Made by a program: the position numbers and the translations under genes. Source: Burkholderiales bacterium (lineage in GTDB: Bacteria > Pseudomonadota > Gammaproteobacteria > Burkholderiales > SG8-39). From it: a stretch of DNA of 5,065 nucleotides. The DNA lies in assembly GCA_020846575.1 (NCBI GenBank), contig JADLDQ010000072.1, forward strand, positions 1 to 5,065, written 5' to 3'. The stretch's first letter is position 1, and every line of letters begins with the position of its first letter. The notes under the pieces were generated by a model that saw nothing but the letters and a program-made list of their open reading frames with translations, was not told the origin of the DNA and did not search any database. Positions 1-5,065 of the stretch are shown piece by piece.

Positions 1-1556
1 AGGTCGGTCGCGAGCGTCTCGGGATTGATGCGCTCGATCACCGCGTATTCCCAGTTCACCTCGTTGGTCGAGGGGGCGATCTGGTTGAGCAGCCGCGTGC
101 GGTCGAACCCCGGCGCCTGCGCGGCGCCGCCCGCCGCCGGGACGGCGGCCTGAGCGGCGAGCCGCGCCGCCTCCTGCTCGAGCTGGCGCAGCCGGATCGC
201 CTCGCCGATGGTGCCCCGCTGCGCGCCCGGCGCCCCCGGGCGCTCGTTCAGGTCGGTGACCGACAGGCGGGGGCCAGCCGCTGCCTGCTGGCGCAACAGG
301 CGCGACACATTGGGGTCCAGGCCCACGATCTGCGCCCTGGCGAGCCAGTACTCCCGAGAGATCAGCGCCTCGCGGCTGGGGATGAGGTCCTGCACCCGCA
401 TGCCCGGCCGGAAGGGGTAGCGGCCGGGCTGGATCACGTTGCCCCGCAGCGTCACCGCATTGTCGAAACGCGCCGGCAGCGAGAACACGGTGACCACGTC
501 GCCGTCGCGCAGGTCGCGCGCCAGGCCCTGCGGGTCGAGGGAGAACTCCTCCACGCGCCGGGTGCGCCGCTGGTCGATGCGCTCCACCGTCGCCTTCTGT
601 CCCTGCGCGGTGGCCGCCAGCCCCCCGGCCCAGCGGATGATCTCGGACAGTTCGGTCTCGCGCTTCAGTTCGTAGATGGCCGGCACGTTGACGCTGCCGT
701 GCAGCGCGACCAGCGCACCGACCGGCGGGATATAGATGACGTCTCCGGGCAGCAGGCGCGCGTCGCCGGACTTGTCCCCCGAGATCAACAGGTCGTACAG
801 GTCGAGGTCGGCCACGCCGCGGTTGCCGCGCTTCAACTGGATGCTGCGCATGGAGCCGCGCGGCGAGGGGCCGCCCGCCGCGAACAACGCCGTCACCAGG
901 GTGGAAAGCGACGACACGGTATAGGTGCCGGGTCGCTGCGCCTGCCCGACGACGAAGATCTGGATGGAACGCAGCCGCCCCAGGTTCGCGGTGAGCTCGA
1001 AGTTGCGGAATACGCGACCGAAGGCGGTCCTGAGATAGCCGTTCAGGTCCTGGAATCGCAGCCCGGCGACGGAAAGTACGCCCACCTTGGGAACGCTGAT
1101 GGTGCCATCGCGCCCCACGCTCGCCCGGTAGTCCACGTCGATCTGCCCCCAGGCGCGGATCTGGATCTCGTCGCCCGGCCCGATGACATAGTCGGGCGTG
1201 ACCGGCACGTTGTCCACCGGCGCGAAAGTGCTGGGCACGCCGACGAACAGGTTCGCGCCGAACAGCGGCAGGTCGCGCCCCAGGGTCTGCAGCACATAGT
1301 CCTGGAATTCCAGGCGTTGCCGCGGCTCCGCCGCCGCAGCCGGCGCGGGCTCCGGCGCGGCCGGCGTCCCGCTCGCAGCCGGGACAGCGGGAACGATGAC
1401 CGCCCCGGGCAGTCTCGGGGTGACGTTGTTGCTGATGACCGGCGCCGGCGCGCCCGGCTGGAGAAGAGCCGGATCACCGGTCTGGGCGCCCGCCGGTGCC
1501 GCCAGCGCCGCCAGCGCCGCCGCCAGCACCAGCCGAGTACTGATCGCAAGACTCAC
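1..1556 (-). CDS. Polysaccharide export protein with SLBB domains (Wza/KpsD-like), C-terminus outside window
   Basis: Outer-membrane/periplasmic export component for capsule or exopolysaccharide; 518 residues are visible and the gene runs off the left edge. From the GTG start at 1556 the protein opens with a clear signal peptide: Arg8, a Leu/Ala-rich core and an AGA|Q cleavage site near residue 24. No lipobox cysteine is visible, so unlike Wza it is probably not a lipoprotein. A Pro/Ala-rich linker (about 26-80) follows. The Poly_export domain (about 121-200) begins with the typical DYVIGPGDEIQIRAWG. SLBB-type repeats start near 200 (VVGQAQRPGTY), 284 (ALHGSVNVPAIY) and 369 (TLRGNVIQPGRY). 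An Ala-rich low-complexity stretch (about 440-482) precedes a segment with NWEYAVIERINPETL, which I recall from large members of this family. The start is uncertain: the frame is open upstream, with in-frame ATGs at 1610, 1634 and 1733, and none has a strong ribosome binding site. I chose GTG 1556 because it gives a normal-length signal peptide. It is divergent from manC. Confidence 0.93.
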   Translation of the reverse strand, partial: MSLAISTRLVLAAALAALAAPAGAQTGDPALLQPGAPAPVISNNVTPRLPGAVIVPAVPAASGTPAAPEPAPAAAAEPRQRLEFQDYVLQTLGRDLPLFGANLFVGVPSTFAPVDNVPVTPDYVIGPGDEIQIRAWGQIDVDYRASVGRDGTISVPKVGVLSVAGLRFQDLNGYLRTAFGRVFRNFELTANLGRLRSIQIFVVGQAQRPGTYTVSSLSTLVTALFAAGGPSPRGSMRSIQLKRGNRGVADLDLYDLLISGDKSGDARLLPGDVIYIPPVGALVALHGSVNVPAIYELKRETELSEIIRWAGGLAATAQGQKATVERIDQRRTRRVEEFSLDPQGLARDLRDGDVVTVFSLPARFDNAVTLRGNVIQPGRYPFRPGMRVQDLIPSREALISREYWLARAQIVGLDPNVSRLLRQQAAAGPRLSVTDLNERPGAPGAQRGTIGEAIRLRQLEQEAARLAAQAAVPAAGGAAQAPGFDRTRLLNQIAPSTNEVNWEYAVIERINPETLATD

Positions 1557-1759
1557 GCGAAATCTGGAATCCGGAAAGTGAAGAGCGCAGGAAGGGACCG
1601 GCCGCGCCATCTTAGCCCAGAACGCCCGGGGCATCCACCGAGCGAGCGCGCGCACCACGCACCGAGGCAACGCGCGCCGCACCACCGGGGCGCTCGCGCG
1701 CGGCAGCGACGTATAGAATTGCCGCTCGCCCATCCGGAAAAGAGGCTTCCGAGGACCGC
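1557..1759. promoter_or_regulatory. Divergent intergenic region between the export gene and manC
   Basis: These 203 bases separate two divergently read genes and must carry promoters for one or both. On the plus strand TAGAAT (1714-1719, five of six matches to TATAAT) is the best -10 candidate for manC; no TTGACA-like -35 lies 16-18 bases upstream. The same AT-rich patch reads TATACG on the minus strand, a weak -10 for the export gene. A 6-bp inverted repeat, GCGGCA (1700-1705) and TGCCGC (1720-1725), flanks the patch and could be an operator, though such short arms arise easily in GC-rich DNA. The manC ribosome binding site is GAGGA at 1751-1755, four bases before its ATG. The stretch from 1557 to 1733 is also open in the export-protein frame, so part of it could be coding if a far-upstream start is used. 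Confidence 0.4.
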
Positions 1760-3187
1760 ATGACCGGCACCGACATCGTTCCCGTGATCCTGTGCGGCGG
1801 CTCGGGCACGCGCCTGTGGCCCATGTCGCGCAAGCTCCTCCCGAAGCAGTTCCTGCCGCTCGCCTCGGAACGTACCCTGTTCCAGGACACGGTGCTGCGC
1901 CTGTCGGGGCTTGCGGGAACCGCGCCGCCGGTGATCGTCAGCAACGACGAGCACCGTTTCCTCGCCGCCGAGCAGTTGCGCGAGCTGGGCGCCGCCGCCG
2001 GCAGCCTGCTGCTGGAGCCGGCGGGCCGCAATACGGCGCCGGCGGTGGCGGCCGCAGCGCTCGAAGCCGTGGGGAAGAATCCCGGCGCGATCCTTTTCGT
2101 GCTGCCATCGGACCACGTGGTACGCGACCTGCCGCGGTTCCTGGACGCCGCCGCGCGCGCGGTCGCGCTCGCGCGCCAGGGCCTGCTGGCGACCTTCGGC
2201 ATCGTGCCCGATGCGCCGGAGACCGGCTACGGTTACATCGAGCGCGGCGAGCCGATCGCAGAGGTGAAGGGCGCCCACCGGGTGGCGCGCTTCGTGGAAA
2301 AGCCCGACGCCGCCAGGGCGGCGCAGTTCCTCGCCTCGGGACGCTTCTTCTGGAACAGCGGCATGTTCGCCCTGGACGCGCGCCAGTACCTCGAGGAACT
2401 GGAGCGCTTCCGTCCCGACATCCTCGCCGCGGTCCGGACCGCCTGGGAGCGCGCAAGGCGCGACCTGGACTTCATCCGCCTGGACGCCGAGGCCTTCGGC
2501 GTCTGTGCCTCGGATTCCATCGACTACGCGGTGATGGAGCGCACCCGCAACGCCGCGGTGATCGAAGCGGCGATGGGCTGGAGCGACGTGGGCTCGTGGT
2601 CGGCACTGTGGAGCGTGACGCACCGGGACGAAGCCGGCAACGAGGTGCGCGGCGACGTGGACCTGCGCCATACCCGCAACAGCCTGGTGCGCGCCGAACA
2701 CCGTCTGGTGTCGGTCATCGGCGTGGAGAACCTCGTGGTGGTGGAGACCAGCGACGCGGTGCTGGTGGCGAGCCGCGACCACGCCCAGGCGGTCAAGGAC
2801 GTGGTGGCGCGTCTGGATTCGAGCGCGCGCACCGAGCACCTGAGCCATCGCCGCGTCTACCGGCCCTGGGGCTACTACGAGGGCGTGGACGAGGGCAGCC
2901 GCTACCAGGTGAAGCGCCTCATGGTCAAGCCGGGCCAGGCCCTGTCGCTGCAGCTCCACCACCGCCGCGCCGAGCACTGGGTGGTGGTGTCGGGCCGCGC
3001 GCGCGTGACCTGCGGCGACACGGTGCAGGACCTGGTCGCCAACCAGTCCACCTACATCCCGGTGGAGGCGAAGCACCGCCTGGAGAACCCGGGCAGCGAG
3101 CCGCTGTACGTGGTGGAGGTGCAGTCCGGCGACTACCTGGGCGAGGACGACATCGAGCGCTTCGAAGACCGCTACGCGCGGCAGTGA
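1760..3187 (+). CDS. manC: Mannose-1-phosphate guanylyltransferase / mannose-6-phosphate isomerase (bifunctional)
   Basis: Cytoplasmic enzyme that isomerises fructose-6-phosphate to mannose-6-phosphate (C-terminal domain) and joins mannose-1-phosphate to GTP, giving GDP-mannose (N-terminal domain), the donor for mannose, fucose or mannuronate residues in surface polymers. At 475 residues it has the usual length of the ManC/CpsB/AlgA/XanB family. The nucleotidyltransferase domain (about 5-290) shows the pyrophosphorylase signature GGSGTRLWP (13-21) with PKQF (28-31), LPSDHVV (115-121), TGYGYIE (155-161), FVEKPD (178-183), FFWNSGMF (196-203) and DVGSW (276-280). The type II isomerase cupin domain (about 320-470) shows YRPWG (367-371), QLHHRRAEHW (398-407) and KHRLENPG (438-445), with candidate metal ligands His400/His401, Glu405, His406 and His439. 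The usual HHH run reads HHR here; I believe that position varies in the family. The ATG at 1760 follows GAGGA and places the signature at its normal distance from the N-terminus. Divergent from the export gene, so probably part of the same polysaccharide locus. Confidence 0.97.
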   Translation: MTGTDIVPVILCGGSGTRLWPMSRKLLPKQFLPLASERTLFQDTVLRLSGLAGTAPPVIVSNDEHRFLAAEQLRELGAAAGSLLLEPAGRNTAPAVAAAALEAVGKNPGAILFVLPSDHVVRDLPRFLDAAARAVALARQGLLATFGIVPDAPETGYGYIERGEPIAEVKGAHRVARFVEKPDAARAAQFLASGRFFWNSGMFALDARQYLEELERFRPDILAAVRTAWERARRDLDFIRLDAEAFGVCASDSIDYAVMERTRNAAVIEAAMGWSDVGSWSALWSVTHRDEAGNEVRGDVDLRHTRNSLVRAEHRLVSVIGVENLVVVETSDAVLVASRDHAQAVKDVVARLDSSARTEHLSHRRVYRPWGYYEGVDEGSRYQVKRLMVKPGQALSLQLHHRRAEHWVVVSGRARVTCGDTVQDLVANQSTYIPVEAKHRLENPGSEPLYVVEVQSGDYLGEDDIERFEDRYARQ

Positions 3188-3193
3188 GGCGAG

Positions 3194-3207
3194 GGGCCTG
3201 GCGGCCC
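3194..3207 (+). terminator. Possible manC terminator hairpin without T-tract
   Basis: Seven bases after the manC stop, GGGCC (3194-3198) and GGCCC (3203-3207) form a perfect 5-bp stem with a TGGC loop. No run of T follows, so it is not a standard intrinsic terminator; it might slow polymerase or protect the transcript end. GC-rich spacers throw up such stems by chance, hence the low confidence. Confidence 0.25.
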
Positions 3208-3284
3208 GAAGCGATCGCATGCGCTTGCCGCCGGCCGGCCGCCGTGGCGCGGTCACTTCGTCATGCGAGGCGCCGCCGCGACTC

Positions 3285-3298
3285 TTGACCGATGTCAA
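3285..3298 (+). promoter_or_regulatory. FNR/Anr-type operator upstream of the universal stress gene
   Basis: TTGAC-CGAT-GTCAA is a perfect inverted repeat with 5-base arms and a 4-base spacer. It fits the TTGAT-N4-ATCAA site of the FNR/Anr/Dnr/FixK branch of the Crp/Fnr family in all TTGA/TCAA positions, with C/G in the variable arm position as FixK/FnrL-type sites allow. If it works as a class II activator site centred at -41.5 (centre 3291.5), transcription would start near 3333 and the -10 would fall at 3321-3326. The sequence there is CACACT, three of six matches to TATAAT, which is weak but typical of an activator-dependent promoter. The resulting leader would be about 34 bases and include the GAGGA ribosome binding site. 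Universal stress genes are known FNR/Anr targets in several proteobacteria; regulation here is inferred. Confidence 0.65.
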
Positions 3299-3366
3299 CA
3301 GCGCCGGCCGGCACTTGCCGCACACTGCCGCTTGCAATCCCGAACCCCGACCGCCGAGGAACCGCC

Positions 3367-3855
3367 ATGTACAAGAAGATCCTGGTGCCGATCGACAGCA
3401 GCAAGACCTCCGCCAGGGGGCTGGAAGAAGCGATCAAGCTCGCCAAGGCCGAAGGCGCGCGGCTGTTCCTGCTGCACGTGGTGGACGAGTTCATCGCGCT
3501 GCAGGACGCGATGGGCGCGGGCTTCTACGCAGGCGAACTGTTCGAGGGCCTGCGCGAAGGCGGCAGGCGCCTCCTCGCCAGGGCCGAGGCCCGGGTGCGC
3601 GCGCGGGGCCTGCCGGTGCGCAGCATCCTCGTCGAGGAGCCCGCCGCCCGGGTGGCCGAGGTCATCGTGGCGCAGGCGAAGAAGCTCGGCGCCCAGATCA
3701 TCGTGCTCGGAACCCACGGCCGGCGCGGCGTGAGCCGCCTGGTGATGGGCAGCGACGCCGAGGGCGTGCTGCGCGAGGCGAACGTCCCGGTGCTCCTGGT
3801 GCGCGCGCCCGAAGGCGAAGCCGCCCCTTCGGCCGCGCGGCGCCGCGCCAGGTAG
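3367..3855 (+). CDS. Universal stress protein, UspA family, ATP-binding type
   Basis: A 162-residue single-domain cytoplasmic universal stress protein. Proteins of this family usually form dimers and bind ATP or AMP, aiding survival under starvation, oxidative stress or oxygen limitation; the specific partner cannot be told from sequence. The first strand is KKILVPIDSS (3-12) with the conserved Asp10, then LFLLHVVDE (33-41). The nucleotide-binding motif G-2x-G-9x-G-S is intact: GTHG at 115-118 and GS at 128-129, followed by ANVPVLLVR (138-146). This marks it as the ATP-binding (MJ0577-like) rather than the UspA-like non-binding type. A short Ala/Arg tail (about 147-162) extends past the domain. 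The ATG at 3367 follows GAGGA (3356-3360) and starts the domain directly. An upstream in-frame ATG at 3292 lies inside the FNR-type box and would add 25 residues without family resemblance, so I rejected it. It appears monocistronic and converges on galE. Confidence 0.95.
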   Translation: MYKKILVPIDSSKTSARGLEEAIKLAKAEGARLFLLHVVDEFIALQDAMGAGFYAGELFEGLREGGRRLLARAEARVRARGLPVRSILVEEPAARVAEVIVAQAKKLGAQIIVLGTHGRRGVSRLVMGSDAEGVLREANVPVLLVRAPEGEAAPSAARRRAR

Positions 3856-3871
3856 CGCCGCGCTCCGGCGC
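3855..3871 (+). terminator. GC hairpin at the end of the universal stress gene
   Basis: GCGCCG (3855-3860) and CGGCGC (3866-3871) form a perfect 6-bp stem around a CGCTC loop, starting on the last base of the stress-gene stop codon. Only a short ATTT (3876-3879) follows, so any intrinsic terminator is weak. The position between two convergent genes supports a terminator role. Confidence 0.4.
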
Positions 3872-3875
3872 GCGG

Positions 3876-3927
3876 ATTTCAGTTGCGATAACCGTCCGGG
3901 TATTTCAGCTGCGATAACCGTCCGGGT
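3876..3927. repeat. 26-bp tandem duplication covering the 3' end of galE
   Basis: Two adjacent copies, 3876-3901 and 3902-3927, match at 25 of 26 positions; the one difference is T3883 against C3909. The right copy contains the last codons and TGA of galE (reading PDGYRS-stop on the minus strand). The left copy repeats the same codons plus stop (PDGYRN-stop), shifted out of frame because 26 is not a multiple of three. The sequence shows a local duplication; its mechanism, such as replication slippage, is inferred. Confidence 0.93.
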
Positions 3928-4924
3928 TGGCCTGCTGCCAGCGCCAGGCATCGCGGCAGGCGTCGTCCAGGTCCTTCACCGCGGTCCAGCCGAGCTTCTC
4001 CCGCGCGAGCGTCGCGTCCGCGTAACTCGCGGCCACGTCGCCGGGGCGGCGTGCGACGATGCGCCGCGCAACGGCTCGCCCGCTCACGCGCTGAAAGCTG
4101 TCCGCCACCTCGAGCACGCTGTACCCCCGCCCGGTGCCCAGGTTGACGCACAACACCCCCGCCTCGCGCGCAATCGCCGCGAGCGCCGCCAGGTGGCCGC
4201 GCGCGAGATCCACCACGTGGATGTAGTCGCGCACGCCGGTGCCGTCGGGCGTGGCATAGTCCGCGCCGAACACGTTCAGCGCCGGGCGCCTGCCGGCCGC
4301 GACCTGGCACACGTAGGGCATCAGGTTGTTGGGGATGTCCCGCGGGTCCTCGCCGATCAGACCCGACTCGTGCGCGCCCACCGGGTTGAAGTAGCGCAGC
4401 AGCGCGACGCTCCAGCCGGGCTCGGAGGCGGCCAGGTCGCGCAGTATTTCCTCGATCATGAGCTTGCTGCGCCCGTACGGATTGGTCGCCCCGGTCGGTG
4501 CGCTCTCCCGGATGGGCACGCTGCTCGCCTCGCCGTACACCGTCGCCGACGAACTGAACACGAACCTTCGGACCCGGTGCCGGCGCATGGCCTCGCACAG
4601 CACCAGGGTGCCGGCGACGTTGTTGTCGTAGTAGCGCAGCGGCTGCGCCACCGACTCGCCGACCGCCTTCAGCCCGGCGAAGTGCATCACCGCGGAGAAT
4701 GCCGTCTTCGAGAAGATGCGCTCCAGCGCCTGCGCGTCGCGGATGTCGGCCTGGTGGAACGCCGGGGCGACGCCGGTGATGCGCGCCACGCGGCGCAGCG
4801 ACTCCTCGTAGCTGTTGGCGAGGTTGTCCAGCACCGCGACGCCGAAGCCGGCCTGGAGCAGTTCGACCACCGCGTGCGAGCCGATGTAGCCCGCTCCGCC
4901 GGTGACCAGGATGTTTTCCTTCAT
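3905..4924 (-). CDS. galE: UDP-glucose 4-epimerase
   Basis: Cytoplasmic NAD-dependent epimerase of the extended short-chain dehydrogenase family, interconverting UDP-glucose and UDP-galactose (some relatives also UDP-GlcNAc/GalNAc) and so supplying galactose for surface polysaccharides. From the ATG at 4924 it has 339 residues, the normal GalE length. The Rossmann glycine motif TGGAGYIGSH is at 8-17 and the adenosine-binding acid DNL at 33-35. HFAGLKAVGES is at 81-91, the catalytic SSSATVYG at 124-131, and the Y-3x-K pair is Tyr150/Lys154 in NPYGRSK. LRYFNPVGAHESG (176-188), NNLMPY (199-204) and DGTGVRDYIHV (227-237) are all typical, as is the C-terminal WRWQQANPDGY (328-338). The frame stays open upstream (a TTG at 4963, and beyond to the window end), but those residues do not resemble GalE, so ATG 4924 is the start despite only a weak GGGG upstream. 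Its last 26 bases before and around the stop are duplicated immediately downstream. It converges on the stress gene. Confidence 0.97.
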   Translation of the reverse strand: MKENILVTGGAGYIGSHAVVELLQAGFGVAVLDNLANSYEESLRRVARITGVAPAFHQADIRDAQALERIFSKTAFSAVMHFAGLKAVGESVAQPLRYYDNNVAGTLVLCEAMRRHRVRRFVFSSSATVYGEASSVPIRESAPTGATNPYGRSKLMIEEILRDLAASEPGWSVALLRYFNPVGAHESGLIGEDPRDIPNNLMPYVCQVAAGRRPALNVFGADYATPDGTGVRDYIHVVDLARGHLAALAAIAREAGVLCVNLGTGRGYSVLEVADSFQRVSGRAVARRIVARRPGDVAASYADATLAREKLGWTAVKDLDDACRDAWRWQQANPDGYRS

Positions 4925-5006
4925 GCGACCCCGGGAGCCCGTGAAACGCCCCGAGTGGAGCAACCCGCGGGCCCCTGTGTCCCGCGACCTGGGGTTCGAA
5001 TGCGGC

Positions 5007-5065
5007 TCAATGGCACGCGCCGCCGCCGCCGCGCGCGGGCTGCGCCCCCCGGGCAGGCGGCGCTG
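5007..5065 (-). CDS. Possible C-terminal end of an unrecognised minus-strand gene
   Basis: One minus-strand frame enters from the window edge and ends at TGA (5007-5009) after 19 codons, reading roughly APPARGAQPARGGGGACH. Sixteen of the 18 sense codons I could read have G or C in the third position, like the real genes here. The gap to the galE start is 82 bases, compatible with one operon. Against it, the galE frame is also open and GC-biased through the same bases, and the stretch is low-complexity GC repeats (a GCC run on the plus strand), so the reading may be accidental. I do not recognise the tail. The region 4925-5006 shows no clear promoter or terminator. Confidence 0.2.
   Translation of the reverse strand, partial: APPARGAQPARGGGGACH

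Noticed and set aside
1569..1740. Nine-base direct repeat ATCCGGAAA at 1569-1577 and 1732-1740 at both ends of the divergent spacer
   Set aside because: Short, only two copies, 163 bases apart and with no further symmetry; chance is sufficient.
699..1763. A 354-codon plus-strand open frame opposite the export gene
   Set aside because: It is Arg/Gln/His-rich without motifs and lies antisense to a clear SLBB export protein; a composition shadow.
2954..2983. HHR in place of the usual HHH in the ManC isomerase cupin motif
   Set aside because: As far as I recall this third position varies (H/R/K) among functional homologues, while the neighbouring His, Glu and His are kept, so it is not evidence of lost activity.
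3211..3218. GCGATCGC palindrome after manC
   Set aside because: A single common 8-base palindrome in GC-rich DNA with no repeated copies in the window.
1553..3337. A 594-codon open frame on the minus strand, opposite the whole of manC
   Set aside because: It is His/Arg/Ala-rich with no recognisable domain, and is a by-product of the strong GC third-position bias of manC, whose motifs are complete.
4985..5006. GGTTCGAAT, resembling a tRNA T-loop
   Set aside because: The flanking bases (GGGG and GCGG) do not pair as a T-stem, and no acceptor or anticodon arm can be built around it on either strand.
5010..5065. ATG at 5010 opening a plus-strand frame (MARAAAAARGLRPPGRRR) to the window edge
   Set aside because: No ribosome binding site, low-complexity GCC run, and too short to judge; not supportable as a gene start.

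Overview
The window is a very GC-rich (by eye about 70%) stretch of a bacterial chromosome, densely packed, with strong G/C preference at third codon positions. That bias makes long spurious open frames opposite and beside the real genes. The gene families point to a Gram-negative proteobacterium: an SLBB outer-membrane polysaccharide export protein, a fused ManC/PMI enzyme, an ATP-binding-type universal stress protein and GalE. An FNR/Anr-type operator would fit a facultatively anaerobic beta- or gammaproteobacterium. I favour a betaproteobacterium, but this is inferred from composition and family resemblance only.

Layout from left to right. Positions 1-1556 (minus) hold the first 518 residues of a large polysaccharide export protein whose C-terminus lies outside the window. 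Positions 1557-1759 are a divergent intergenic region with a candidate -10 element inside a dyad. Positions 1760-3187 (plus) hold manC, a bifunctional mannose-1-phosphate guanylyltransferase / mannose-6-phosphate isomerase. Positions 3188-3366 hold a T-less hairpin behind manC and then a perfect TTGAC-N4-GTCAA inverted repeat upstream of a universal stress protein gene at 3367-3855 (plus). A short convergent junction contains a GC hairpin and a 26-bp tandem duplication that copies the 3' end of galE, including its stop codon. galE itself is at 3905-4924 (minus). The last 141 bases are mostly unassigned, with a possible C-terminal end of another minus-strand gene.

Three of the four clear genes fit surface polysaccharide production. 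ManC makes GDP-mannose, GalE makes UDP-galactose (or its GlcNAc/GalNAc equivalent), and the SLBB protein is the outer-membrane export component. This looks like the edge of an exopolysaccharide or capsule locus. The universal stress protein is probably a separately controlled oxygen- or redox-responsive gene lying among them. I see no RNA gene, CRISPR array, insertion sequence or phage feature, and no convincing new system. The two items most worth a second look are the FNR-type box before the stress gene and the 26-bp duplication at the end of galE.
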